Source of the DNA: Rhodococcus sp. KRD197
GTDB lineage: Bacteria > Actinomycetota > Actinomycetes > Mycobacteriales > Mycobacteriaceae
Assembly: GCF_017168235.1 (NCBI RefSeq)
Contig: NZ_JABFAO010000009.1
Location: 186,001-250,000, forward strand
Reading direction: 5' to 3'
Length of the DNA: 64,000 nucleotides
Shown here: in pieces, positions 1 through 5,815 of the stretch
Numbering within the stretch: the first letter of the stretch is position 1
How the letters are laid out: each line of letters starts with the position of its first letter
Position numbers and translations under genes: made by a program
Notes under the pieces: generated by a model
Told to the model about the DNA's origin: nothing
The model's database searches: none
What the model saw: only the letters and a program-made list of their open reading frames with translations

Positions 1-593
1 CGCGCATCTGCGAATTCGGCGGGCATCGCACCGCCGAAGATGGGGCCGAGGTATCGCGACAGTATGAACGCTGCCAGCGCAAGCAGGACTACGCCGTAGA
101 CGCGTTGTCTGGTCGGTGTCATGTCAGGCATCGAAGCAGTGTCGGTGATCGTCCAGGCCCAGACGGTGAGAACGGCACTCAACGCGAAGATACCGAGGTC
201 GAACAGCACAACCGAGTTGAACGTCGCATATTCCGGGCCGAGCACGTATTGCACGAACATGTATGCGGTGTAGGCAGCTGGGCCGAAAGCGAGAGGGCCA
301 GCGGCGCGGTGACCGCGCAACGCCAGCACTCCGGCGGCAATGCTCAACGGGGTGACCAGGACGAGCGTGACGAGCTCGAGGCCGATCAGCTGGTTCTGCA
401 AGGTGGTCGAGATCGGATAGTCGATGATTCCGATACCGAGTGGCCCGAGGATCGAATTCGATACCAGCAGAACAGCGAGGACGAACATGCCGGTTGCGAA
501 TGCGGCGTGCGCACTCGACAGCGGCGGCGGTAAACCAGTGTTGACGCTCGCCGGCGACTGATCTCCGGGTCTACCAGGTGTTTTGGGCTTCAC
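1..593 (-). CDS. Multispanning membrane protein, 3' end outside the window
   Basis: The reading frame runs from a GTG at 593 (MKPKTPGR...) off the left edge, so only about 197 residues are visible. After a hydrophilic N-terminus of about 35 residues come several hydrophobic stretches (FVLAVLLVSNSILG, VTLVLVTPLSIAAG, VVLFDLGIFALSAVLTVWAW, VYGVVLLALAAFILS), so it is an integral membrane protein. The start GTGA overlaps the stop of the upstream membrane-protein gene, which implies translational coupling in a two-gene operon. No family is recognised and no function is assigned. The exact start is less certain than the frame. Confidence 0.6.
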   Translation of the reverse strand, partial: MKPKTPGRPGDQSPASVNTGLPPPLSSAHAAFATGMFVLAVLLVSNSILGPLGIGIIDYPISTTLQNQLIGLELVTLVLVTPLSIAAGVLALRGHRAAGPLAFGPAAYTAYMFVQYVLGPEYATFNSVVLFDLGIFALSAVLTVWAWTITDTASMPDMTPTRQRVYGVVLLALAAFILSRYLGPIFGGAMPAEFADA

Positions 594-991
594 GGCACGC
601 GTCCCTGTTCCGCTGCGGCAGTGTCGTCGGCCGTTCGAGTACCCCAGATGACTGCAACCCCGGTCACGAGGTAGATCACCTGCAGGAAGTGAAACGCGCG
701 AATGGATGCGATCTCCGCGACTATCCACACAATCATGATCACCCCGGACAGAATGCTGGCCAGCTGCCAGCCTTCAATCCGTTTGACCATCGCCGATGCG
801 GCGAACAACGAGCTACCTCCCACGATCGCGAGCAGGATTACGCCGGGGAAGTAGAGACTGCTGAAGTCTGTGTGCTCGACCCACGTGGGTTGTTCAGGGA
901 TCATTCCAGTCATCAGTGCAATCCCGCCGACGACCGACGACACCCCGTTGAAAAGTAGCAATCCGAGAACGAATTTGCTGACTTTGTTCAT
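590..991 (-). CDS. Small four-TM membrane protein
   Basis: The 133-residue protein from MNKVSKFVLG has four hydrophobic segments: FVLGLLLFNGVSSVVGG, LYFPGVILLAIVGGSSLFAAS, LASILSGVIMIVWIVAEIAS and FLQVIYLVTGVAVIWG. I chose the internal ATG at 991 because the 17 residues upstream (GVDDATNHGRGHRLPG) do not look like a signal or membrane start. It is followed, with a GTGA overlap, by a second membrane protein. The family resembles small conserved actinobacterial membrane proteins. No function can be given. Confidence 0.65.
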   Translation of the reverse strand: MNKVSKFVLGLLLFNGVSSVVGGIALMTGMIPEQPTWVEHTDFSSLYFPGVILLAIVGGSSLFAASAMVKRIEGWQLASILSGVIMIVWIVAEIASIRAFHFLQVIYLVTGVAVIWGTRTADDTAAAEQGRVP

Positions 992-1033
992 ACCTGGCAG
1001 CCTATGCCCGCGCCCGTGATTCGTCGCGTCGTC

Positions 1034-1140
1034 TACTCCCAAAGCGCCGCCGACTCCCCGATGAACAGGTCTACTGCATCCTTCCCAACGACCAGCGGCG
1101 GATGGTTCTTGAGCGTGCTTCCGAAGCTAGAACCGGTCAG
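1034..1140 (-). pseudogene. Decayed 3' end of a class III aminotransferase
   Basis: Read on the minus strand, these bases translate as FGSTLKNHPPLVVGKDAVDL followed by FIGESAALWE and a stop. This aligns with the C-terminus of the intact aminotransferase at 17893-19227 (FGNTLKIRPPLVIGGGDVDR then FVEELAGVLGIG). Nucleotide identity is roughly 70 percent by eye, lower than for the second remnant at 2274-2510, so it comes from a diverged or older copy. No upstream part of the gene is present. It is non-functional. Confidence 0.6.
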
Positions 1141-1280
1141 AGTATTCGTCGCCCGTCCAATCGTGAGGGCAGTGGCGTGGCCCGACGATGCGTTCACGTA
1201 TCGAGCTACCGCGGCATGTCATGACGGACGGCGACGGATGACGTTGCCAGCTCTGCGCCAGTTGCGTCCGAAAGTCAAAC

Positions 1281-1308
1281 GGAACCAATTGCCGGCTGTC
1301 GGCGTCTA
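1281..1308 (+). promoter_or_regulatory. ECF-type promoter of module 1
   Basis: GGAACC (1281-1286) and CGTCTA (1303-1308) are separated by exactly 16 bases. The same two boxes with the same spacing precede all five lipoprotein modules in the window, while the 16-base spacers differ. The lipoprotein Shine-Dalgarno (GAGGGGG) lies about 20 bases further on. Confidence 0.8.
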
Positions 1309-1339
1309 ACCTATTGATCGACGTGATCGAGGGGGTTTG

Positions 1340-1858
1340 GTGCGTAGACGGGTGGCGACACTGGTCGCTGTGGCTACTTTGCTCGTGGGGTGCGGCGGCG
1401 GAGTCGAGGGGAGTCCGGTCGCGGCCGAGCGGTGGGATCCGTGCAGCATCACTCCCGAGGCGCTCGCAGCGACGGGCCTGGACCCGTCCTTCCAGGAGGG
1501 TTGGGGCCCAGGGATAGAGGTTCGAGATTGGAGCCTATGCATATTCCGAGGTCCAGAAGCGCAACCTTCGTACTTCTTCAACGTCAAGTCGTCCGACGTC
1601 TTCACCGTCGAAGATGCACGCGACAACGAAACCAATTTGAATGGTGTGGACGTTGAGGTTGATGGCCGTGATGCCTACCGTTTCACGACTGCCAACTCAC
1701 GATCGATCACAGACTGCAACGTCGCTGTGGACGTAGTGAATGGGGTTGTGGTCTTCACCGTCAACTCTATGGGCACGGACCCGATAGGGGCCGATCCTTG
1801 CGGTCTCGCTCAGGCACACACAACAGACTTGGCGGCACTGTTGCCGCCTGCCAAGTAG
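1340..1858 (+). CDS. DUF3558 lipoprotein (module 1)
   Basis: This is a 172-residue exported lipoprotein. It has a short basic N-terminus (MRRRVATLVAVA), a hydrophobic core and a lipobox LVGC, so Cys20 should be lipidated and the protein anchored outside the membrane. The mature part starts GGGVEGSPVAAERWDPCS, typical of the DUF3558 family of mycobacterial and rhodococcal lipoproteins. Further cysteines (WSLC, TDC, ADPC) could form disulfides. The GTG at 1340 has a GAGGGGG Shine-Dalgarno; a TTG one codon upstream is less well placed. It is followed 11 bases later by its two-helix partner gene. Paralogues are at 4203, 13283, 16958 and 37970. The molecular function of DUF3558 is unknown to me. 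Confidence 0.85.
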   Translation: MRRRVATLVAVATLLVGCGGGVEGSPVAAERWDPCSITPEALAATGLDPSFQEGWGPGIEVRDWSLCIFRGPEAQPSYFFNVKSSDVFTVEDARDNETNLNGVDVEVDGRDAYRFTTANSRSITDCNVAVDVVNGVVVFTVNSMGTDPIGADPCGLAQAHTTDLAALLPPAK

Positions 1859-1869
1859 AAGGATTCGAT

Positions 1870-2250
1870 GTGGCGATTCCTGAACCTCCTGTCAGCTACT
1901 GGCGGTCGCTTGCTATCGCCGCGGACAGTGGCCATCTCTTCCTGAATTCGGAAGCCGCAGCTGCCTGCAGCCTCGCATGTGATGACTACATTGCCAGGCT
2001 GAAGCTTCATCAAACGCGTGCCCGGGAACTGGTAGACGTCACAGGTTGGGGTGACTTCGATTCAGGCAAGGAACTCGCGAGAATCTTCTCGGAAAAAGCT
2101 GTGGGCGGGGACGACAACATGGTCGATGTCCTGCAGAGCCACATTGACGTCGTAGAAGAGATGAAGGTCGTGTTCAACAAGTTCTTCACCGCTACGGACA
2201 ACGTCGACGACACCAACGCCGCCGACGTCCGGGCCCAGGGGCCGAAGTAG
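1870..2250 (+). CDS. Predicted two-helix partner protein (module 1)
   Basis: This 126-residue, mostly helical protein has no signal peptide or membrane segment. It starts at GTG (VAIPEPPVSYWRSLAIAAD) with AGAAGGA just upstream. Two predicted long helices are joined by the turn GWGDFDSG. The second half (GGDDNMVDVLQSHIDVVEEM then KVVFNKFF) is nearly identical among the five paralogues in the window. The size, hairpin layout and Gly-aromatic-Gly turn recall WXG100/Esx proteins, but this is inference from pattern only. It always follows a DUF3558 lipoprotein, so the two probably act together at the cell surface. Confidence 0.75.
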   Translation: MAIPEPPVSYWRSLAIAADSGHLFLNSEAAAACSLACDDYIARLKLHQTRARELVDVTGWGDFDSGKELARIFSEKAVGGDDNMVDVLQSHIDVVEEMKVVFNKFFTATDNVDDTNAADVRAQGPK

Positions 2251-2273
2251 CGAGCACCGACAACGCGCCAGCG

Positions 2274-2510
2274 CTACCCGATCCCCAACACCCCCGCCAG
2301 CTCCTCGACGAACCAATCGACATCGACCCCACCTATGACCAGTGGCGGCCGAATCTTGAGCGTGTTGCAGAAGCATCCGGTCGCCGAGATCAACACCCCA
2401 CGCTCGCGTATCGCGTTGACCACTCGCAACGCCTCGGCCGGATCGGGTTCCCAGCCGGCGCCGACGAACTCGATGCCTACGAACAATCCCGAACCCCGGA
2501 CGTCACTCAT
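2274..2510 (-). pseudogene. Truncated copy of the aminotransferase C-terminus
   Basis: These 78 codons (DVRGSGLFVGIEFVGAG then ALRVVNAIRERGVLISATGC ... VEELAGVLGIG) match the last 78 residues of the intact class III aminotransferase at 17893-19227 with only scattered substitutions. The rest of the enzyme, including the PLP lysine, is missing. It lies 23 bases after module 1 in the same relative position as the intact gene after module 4, so module and flank were probably copied together. It cannot be an active enzyme. Confidence 0.8.
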
Positions 2511-2665
2511 CGAAAGCGCTGCCGATTGGTCGGTGAATCAGTAGCAGCGTGCCCGCATCGATCGACCACGGCCGTCCAGCATGCTGCGCGGCGTTCAGGA
2601 ACGGCTTGATTCGGAAGTCTCGTATCGCCTCGGCTCATATTTCGGTTTCTGAAGATTGGTAGCTC

Positions 2666-2893
2666 GTGAAAACTCCCATAGATGGCCAGACGATAGACTC
2701 GATCGACTTCGGCTTTTCTGTGGCTCTCCGAACAAATCGCAGCTGCGAAATACGAATCGAATCGGCCTTCGAAGGAAACGAGGCGAACTTGGTTGTTTCC
2801 TTCGGCCCCGATTTCGAAGCGTGGACCATCGCTGGGCTCGACGGGATGAGGGTCGTCAGTGTGGCAGGAGGCGGGCTCGCCGTCTGCGATTGA
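2666..2893 (+). CDS. Small protein, DUF6188-like
   Basis: This 75-residue protein begins at a GTG immediately after an in-frame stop (KTPIDGQTIDSIDFGFSVAL). Alternating strands such as CEIRIESAF and ANLVVSFG and an end AGGGLAVCD recall DUF6188, a small beta-rich family of actinobacteria whose members often stand alone. No Shine-Dalgarno is obvious. It sits among remnants between modules 1 and 2. Some small beta-rich proteins in such positions are orphan immunity proteins, but nothing here proves that. Confidence 0.5.
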   Translation: MKTPIDGQTIDSIDFGFSVALRTNRSCEIRIESAFEGNEANLVVSFGPDFEAWTIAGLDGMRVVSVAGGGLAVCD

Positions 2894-3080
2894 ACTGGCC
2901 CGCATGTGATGGATGCGTCTTCATTGCGGGGAGTACACGCCGGTGGATCGTTCGTTGAACTGCGCGACGGGGTCGATGTCAGTGTGGGAGTGTCGAAGAC
3001 CTCCGGTTCGATCCCAGCGTTGGCAGTAGTCGATCGTGCCAAGCAGCCCCAGTATCGGCACAAAAGTGGCGTGCCTTCGG

Positions 3081-3467
3081 TCAATCGAAGACGAACTGTG
3101 GCTCTGACGCCGATCGGATTTCGACACGCCCCCAGTCGCCCTCGGCTTTATAGACACCTTGCTCGAATCTGAGGGAGTCGATGTTTCCCAGGTCCACTGC
3201 GCCGTTGGCGTCTATGTACCGTCCGGTGGACCGAGCAACCCACTTGATGTCGTTGGCATCTGCGAACACCAACCTGCCGCGTGCGTAGCAATACTGTTCA
3301 CCAGGTTTCGGCGGTTCATAGCGCGTGCTTTCAGGAGTCAGCACCGCATCGAGCACGAATGTGAACTCGCCGGGCGCCTGCGATATGGATAGAACGTAGC
3401 TGTCCTGCAGGTACACGCCAGCCAGCCCCCGCAGCTGCGAGTAGTTGTTGTTCAATGCAATTCCCAT
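3081..3467 (-). CDS. Small conserved beta-rich protein (intact copy)
   Basis: The protein has 128 residues (MGIALNNNYSQLRGLAGVYL...). Its core, VYLQDSYVLSISQAPGEFTF and GNIDSLRFEQGVYKAEGDWG, is nearly identical in a truncated copy at 16103-16413, showing it is a real gene family. A TTG at 3455 overlaps the stop of a 28-codon ORF (TTGA) and is an alternative, translationally coupled start giving MNNNYSQL. No signal peptide or membrane segment is present. The family is not recognised; the size and all-beta look would fit an immunity-type protein, without proof. Confidence 0.6.
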   Translation of the reverse strand: MGIALNNNYSQLRGLAGVYLQDSYVLSISQAPGEFTFVLDAVLTPESTRYEPPKPGEQYCYARGRLVFADANDIKWVARSTGRYIDANGAVDLGNIDSLRFEQGVYKAEGDWGRVEIRSASEPQFVFD

Positions 3468-3538
3468 TCGATCGGTGTGGCTTTCAGCGTGTGACGAGCT
3501 ACTTCGTTGCCGAGGGGGCGATCCTCCTTGTTCAGCAT
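3452..3538 (-). CDS. Possible 28-residue coupled leader ORF
   Basis: ATG at 3538 has GGAGG five bases upstream and encodes MLNKEDRPLGNEVARHTLKA ending TPIEWELH. Its TGA overlaps a TTG that is in frame with the following gene, a typical coupling arrangement. In the duplicated copy near 16.4 kb the frame is broken by an indel. It could be a leader peptide, the remnant of a longer protein, or chance. Confidence 0.35.
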   Translation of the reverse strand: MLNKEDRPLGNEVARHTLKATPIEWELH

Positions 3539-3581
3539 CGCAACCTCCGCTGACTCCCACGCAGTGAGGAGGTTGGAAACA

Positions 3582-3680
3582 ATGCACGACATCGACTACT
3601 CGACATTCGGTTTCAGGCAAGAACCGTCACGGAAGAGAGTGCGTAAGGCTACTTCGAGGTTGGGTCCATGGCGTCCCTAA
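3582..3680 (+). CDS. Possible 32-residue small ORF
   Basis: ATG at 3582 follows a strong GAGGAGG at 3567-3573 and encodes a very basic peptide (MHDIDYSTFGFRQEPSRKRV then RKATSRLGPWRP). The ribosome-binding site is the only real support, and it overlaps the 5' region of the minus-strand gene set. No homology is recognised. Confidence 0.25.
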   Translation: MHDIDYSTFGFRQEPSRKRVRKATSRLGPWRP

Positions 3681-3690
3681 GCAGTACCGA

Positions 3691-3948
3691 TCATTTCGCA
3701 GTGGGCCCAGGGATCGGCCCCCACATTGGATTCCCGAACTCGTCCTTGCCGTCGGTCGGTTCGATGTCACGATCCTCGGCGATCGCGAAGGGCATCGAAT
3801 CGTCGTCTCTCGGCTCCATCGTCTGAATCACAAGGCGGTCTTGGTGCACCTCGAGGATCTCGACCAGATTGCCCTGGTCGATACCTACATCCTTCAGGCG
3901 GTCCGTAACCGCCAACGCCAGCTCGAACGCTTCGAACTTGCCGGCCAT
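3691..3948 (-). CDS. Small acidic hypothetical protein
   Basis: The 85-residue protein starts MAGKFEAFELALAVTDRLKD and contains GNLVEILEVHQDRLVIQTME. Its tail is rich in acidic residues and proline (EDRDIEPTDGKDEFGNP). The ATG at 3948 was preferred to upstream ATGs because the preceding residues (arginine- and proline-rich) look non-coding. No signal, membrane segment or known domain is seen. It stands alone between modules 1 and 2. Confidence 0.45.
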   Translation of the reverse strand: MAGKFEAFELALAVTDRLKDVGIDQGNLVEILEVHQDRLVIQTMEPRDDDSMPFAIAEDRDIEPTDGKDEFGNPMWGPIPGPTAK

Positions 3949-4143
3949 CTCAGCTGGTCCATCCGGCAAGCGGCGTGGTTGGGCGGATGGCATCGTCCGC
4001 TTGAAGTGTCCAACCGCTGCTGTCCATCGTCTTCTTGCTGTCGCACAACGCTGCCCGGTGAGTTTCACGAGAACCGAGTTGCCCCCTCCGTCCAGAGTGA
4101 ATTACCGATTATTGATAGCAGAGTATGCCTTCACCTGTGGATC

Positions 4144-4171
4144 GGAACCGATCGGCGCGCTCTTGCGTCTA
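4144..4171 (+). promoter_or_regulatory. ECF-type promoter of module 2
   Basis: GGAACC at 4144-4149 and CGTCTA at 4166-4171 are 16 bases apart, as in the other four modules. The spacer sequence is unrelated to theirs. The downstream leader is the most diverged of the five. Confidence 0.8.
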
Positions 4172-4202
4172 ACCTATCGATTGACGCTGGAGGAGGGGAT
4201 TT

Positions 4203-4721
4203 ATGCGGGCACGGGTAGCGATGCTGATTGCCTGGACAGTCCTGCTCGGGGGGTGCAGCAGCGGTGTCGAGGGAAGTCCCGTCGCGGCTGAGCGGTGGGA
4301 TCCGTGCAGCATTCCCGACGAGGCGATCCAGGCGACGGGGCTCGATCCTGCGACCAAGGACGAGGGCTGGGGTGAGGGAATAGTTGTCGATGATTGGGCG
4401 GTATGCGAGTACTTGCTGCCAGGTGCCAGGGCGGCTTATGCGCTAGCCGTGCTGTCGTCTGTTGATCACACGATCGTCGAGGCTCGCGCGAAATCGGCCA
4501 ATCGAGACGGCCGCGATCTCGTGGTGGGCGGCCGTGACGCGTACATGTACAAGACCGAGTTCGGTGCCGCAATCAGGGACTGCAACATCGCACTCGAAGT
4601 ACCGCCGGGAGTCGTGGTGTTCACAGTGCTTTACCAGAAAGATGATGGCGCGGACGCGTGCGAGATAGGGCTCGCACATGTCCATGATCTGGAAAGTGCG
4701 GTTCCGGCCGTGCCCAAATAG
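4203..4721 (+). CDS. DUF3558 lipoprotein (module 2)
   Basis: This 172-residue lipoprotein starts at ATG 4203 behind GGAGGAGGGG. The signal MRARVAMLIAWTVLLGGCSS has lipobox LGGC. The conserved DUF3558 opening GVEGSPVAAERWDPCSIPDE and the later cysteines (WAVC, RDC, DAC) are kept. The block GRDAYMYKTEFGAAIRDC is almost identical to module 4 (GRDGYMYKTEFGAAIRDC), while other parts differ, which suggests exchange between copies. Only 9 bases separate it from its partner gene. Confidence 0.85.
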   Translation: MRARVAMLIAWTVLLGGCSSGVEGSPVAAERWDPCSIPDEAIQATGLDPATKDEGWGEGIVVDDWAVCEYLLPGARAAYALAVLSSVDHTIVEARAKSANRDGRDLVVGGRDAYMYKTEFGAAIRDCNIALEVPPGVVVFTVLYQKDDGADACEIGLAHVHDLESAVPAVPK

Positions 4722-4730
4722 GAGGTTGCG

Positions 4731-5102
4731 ATGGGTGAACCTGCAACATACTGGCAGGCGCTCGCTGTGGCTGCCGATCAAGGACAGTTGTATCTCAATC
4801 CCGCGGCGGCGCAGGCTTGCAGCGCGGCTTGTGACGAGTACATTCTCAAGCTGGAGAACCATCAGCGAGAAGCAAGGGTGCTGGCCAACATAAGCGGTTA
4901 CGGCGATTTCAAGTCCGGAACTGAGCTGCGCGACATGTTCGCTGCAAAAGCCGTGGGCGGCGAGGACAACATGGTCGATGTCCTGCAGAGCCACATTGAC
5001 GTCGTCGAAGAGATGAAGGTCGTGTTCAACAAGTTCTTCACTGCGACGGACATCGTCGACGACACCAACGCCGCCGACGTCTGGGCCCAGGGTCCGAAGT
5101 AG
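4731..5102 (+). CDS. Predicted two-helix partner protein (module 2)
   Basis: The 123-residue protein begins MGEPATYWQALAVAADQGQL at an ATG with AGGAGG seven bases upstream. The central turn is GYGDFKSG. From GGEDNMVDVLQSHIDVVEEM onward it nearly equals module 1. There is no export signal of Sec type; if it leaves the cell it would need another route such as ESX secretion. The role is unknown and linked to the preceding lipoprotein only by constant pairing. Confidence 0.75.
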   Translation: MGEPATYWQALAVAADQGQLYLNPAAAQACSAACDEYILKLENHQREARVLANISGYGDFKSGTELRDMFAAKAVGGEDNMVDVLQSHIDVVEEMKVVFNKFFTATDIVDDTNAADVWAQGPK

Positions 5103-5104
5103 AA

Positions 5105-5335
5105 CCCGGGCTGCACCTCATCGGCCATCTTCAGCCGCGCCCGCGCCCGCGCCAGCTTCCACGCACTATACTTGTGATTGTCGAAATCCCAAGCGTTGCT
5201 GAGCTTGTGGTTCATGCAACCCCACAAACCCCACTTGACGTCGGCAAGCGCGCTACACACCTGCACTCGGGAGATCATCGACCACTCGGCTTTGCCGTAG
5301 AACTCCTCGATCAGCTCCATCGTCTGCCGGAGCAA
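5105..5335 (-). pseudogene. Chimeric remnant: phosphotransferase end joined to aminotransferase piece
   Basis: On the minus strand the frame reads MELIEEFYGKAEWSMISRVQ ... HKYSAWKLARARARLKMADE then VQPGF. The first part is the C-terminus of the APH-type kinase at 19229-20173. The last part (ADEVQPGF) belongs to the middle of the class III aminotransferase (IADEVQPGFGRLG). The two are joined in frame at a short shared ATC, so about 0.8 kb of the intact arrangement is deleted. It is a scar and makes no functional enzyme. Confidence 0.75.
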
Positions 5336-5504
5336 AGTTCAGCATTTGGGAGTTGTGGTAGGTCAGACGTGCGATGTAATGGCTGCTTGTCGCTTGTTTC
5401 TGTGGCAAGGTAGTGCCTTGGTAGGCCTGTGGCTGTCGCGTTAGTCGAACAATGAACTTGTTGTTGTGGCGCCGTTGTGAGGTAGCTCTTGGGGGAGTGG
5501 TCTG

Positions 5505-5813
5505 TTGGGGGAGATGTTGGGCGCTGATCTCGATGAGATCAGGTCGTTGGGGGCGCAGTTGCGTGTCAAAGCGGGTGAGGTGGCGCAGATCGCTGCGCCC
5601 GCCAAGGCTGGTGCTGACGCTGTGGTGATGCCGGACGCCGGTATCGATGGTCTTCTGGGTCGGTTCGTGACGACCCTGGAGTCCACTGTGGCGAAACATA
5701 GCTCCGCGGTGCTGGCTTTGTCCGATGGCGCCACTTTTTGCGCGGCGACTTATGACGCTGTCGAAGAAGTGTTCAGTAGGCAGCTCGGCTCGTTGACCGA
5801 AGGGCTCGGGTAG
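5505..5813 (+). CDS. EspC-like ESX secretion-associated protein
   Basis: This 102-residue helical protein (MGEMLGADLDEIRSLGAQLR ...) resembles the EspC/DUF2580 family, small ESX-secreted partners. The TTG at 5505 has GGGGGAG upstream at good spacing; an ATG at 5514 sits too close to its own purine tract. The alanine-rich first helix and later helix (GRFVTTLESTVAKHSSAVLA) match the family's two-helix layout. The stop lies two bases before the large substrate gene, so the two are probably co-translated and co-secreted. Confidence 0.65.
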   Translation: MGEMLGADLDEIRSLGAQLRVKAGEVAQIAAPAKAGADAVVMPDAGIDGLLGRFVTTLESTVAKHSSAVLALSDGATFCAATYDAVEEVFSRQLGSLTEGLG

Positions 5814-5815
5814 TA

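Noticed and set aside
2921..3157. Minus-strand frame of 78 codons
   Set aside because: It overlaps the end of the better-supported gene at 3081, has no ribosome-binding site and no recognisable domain.
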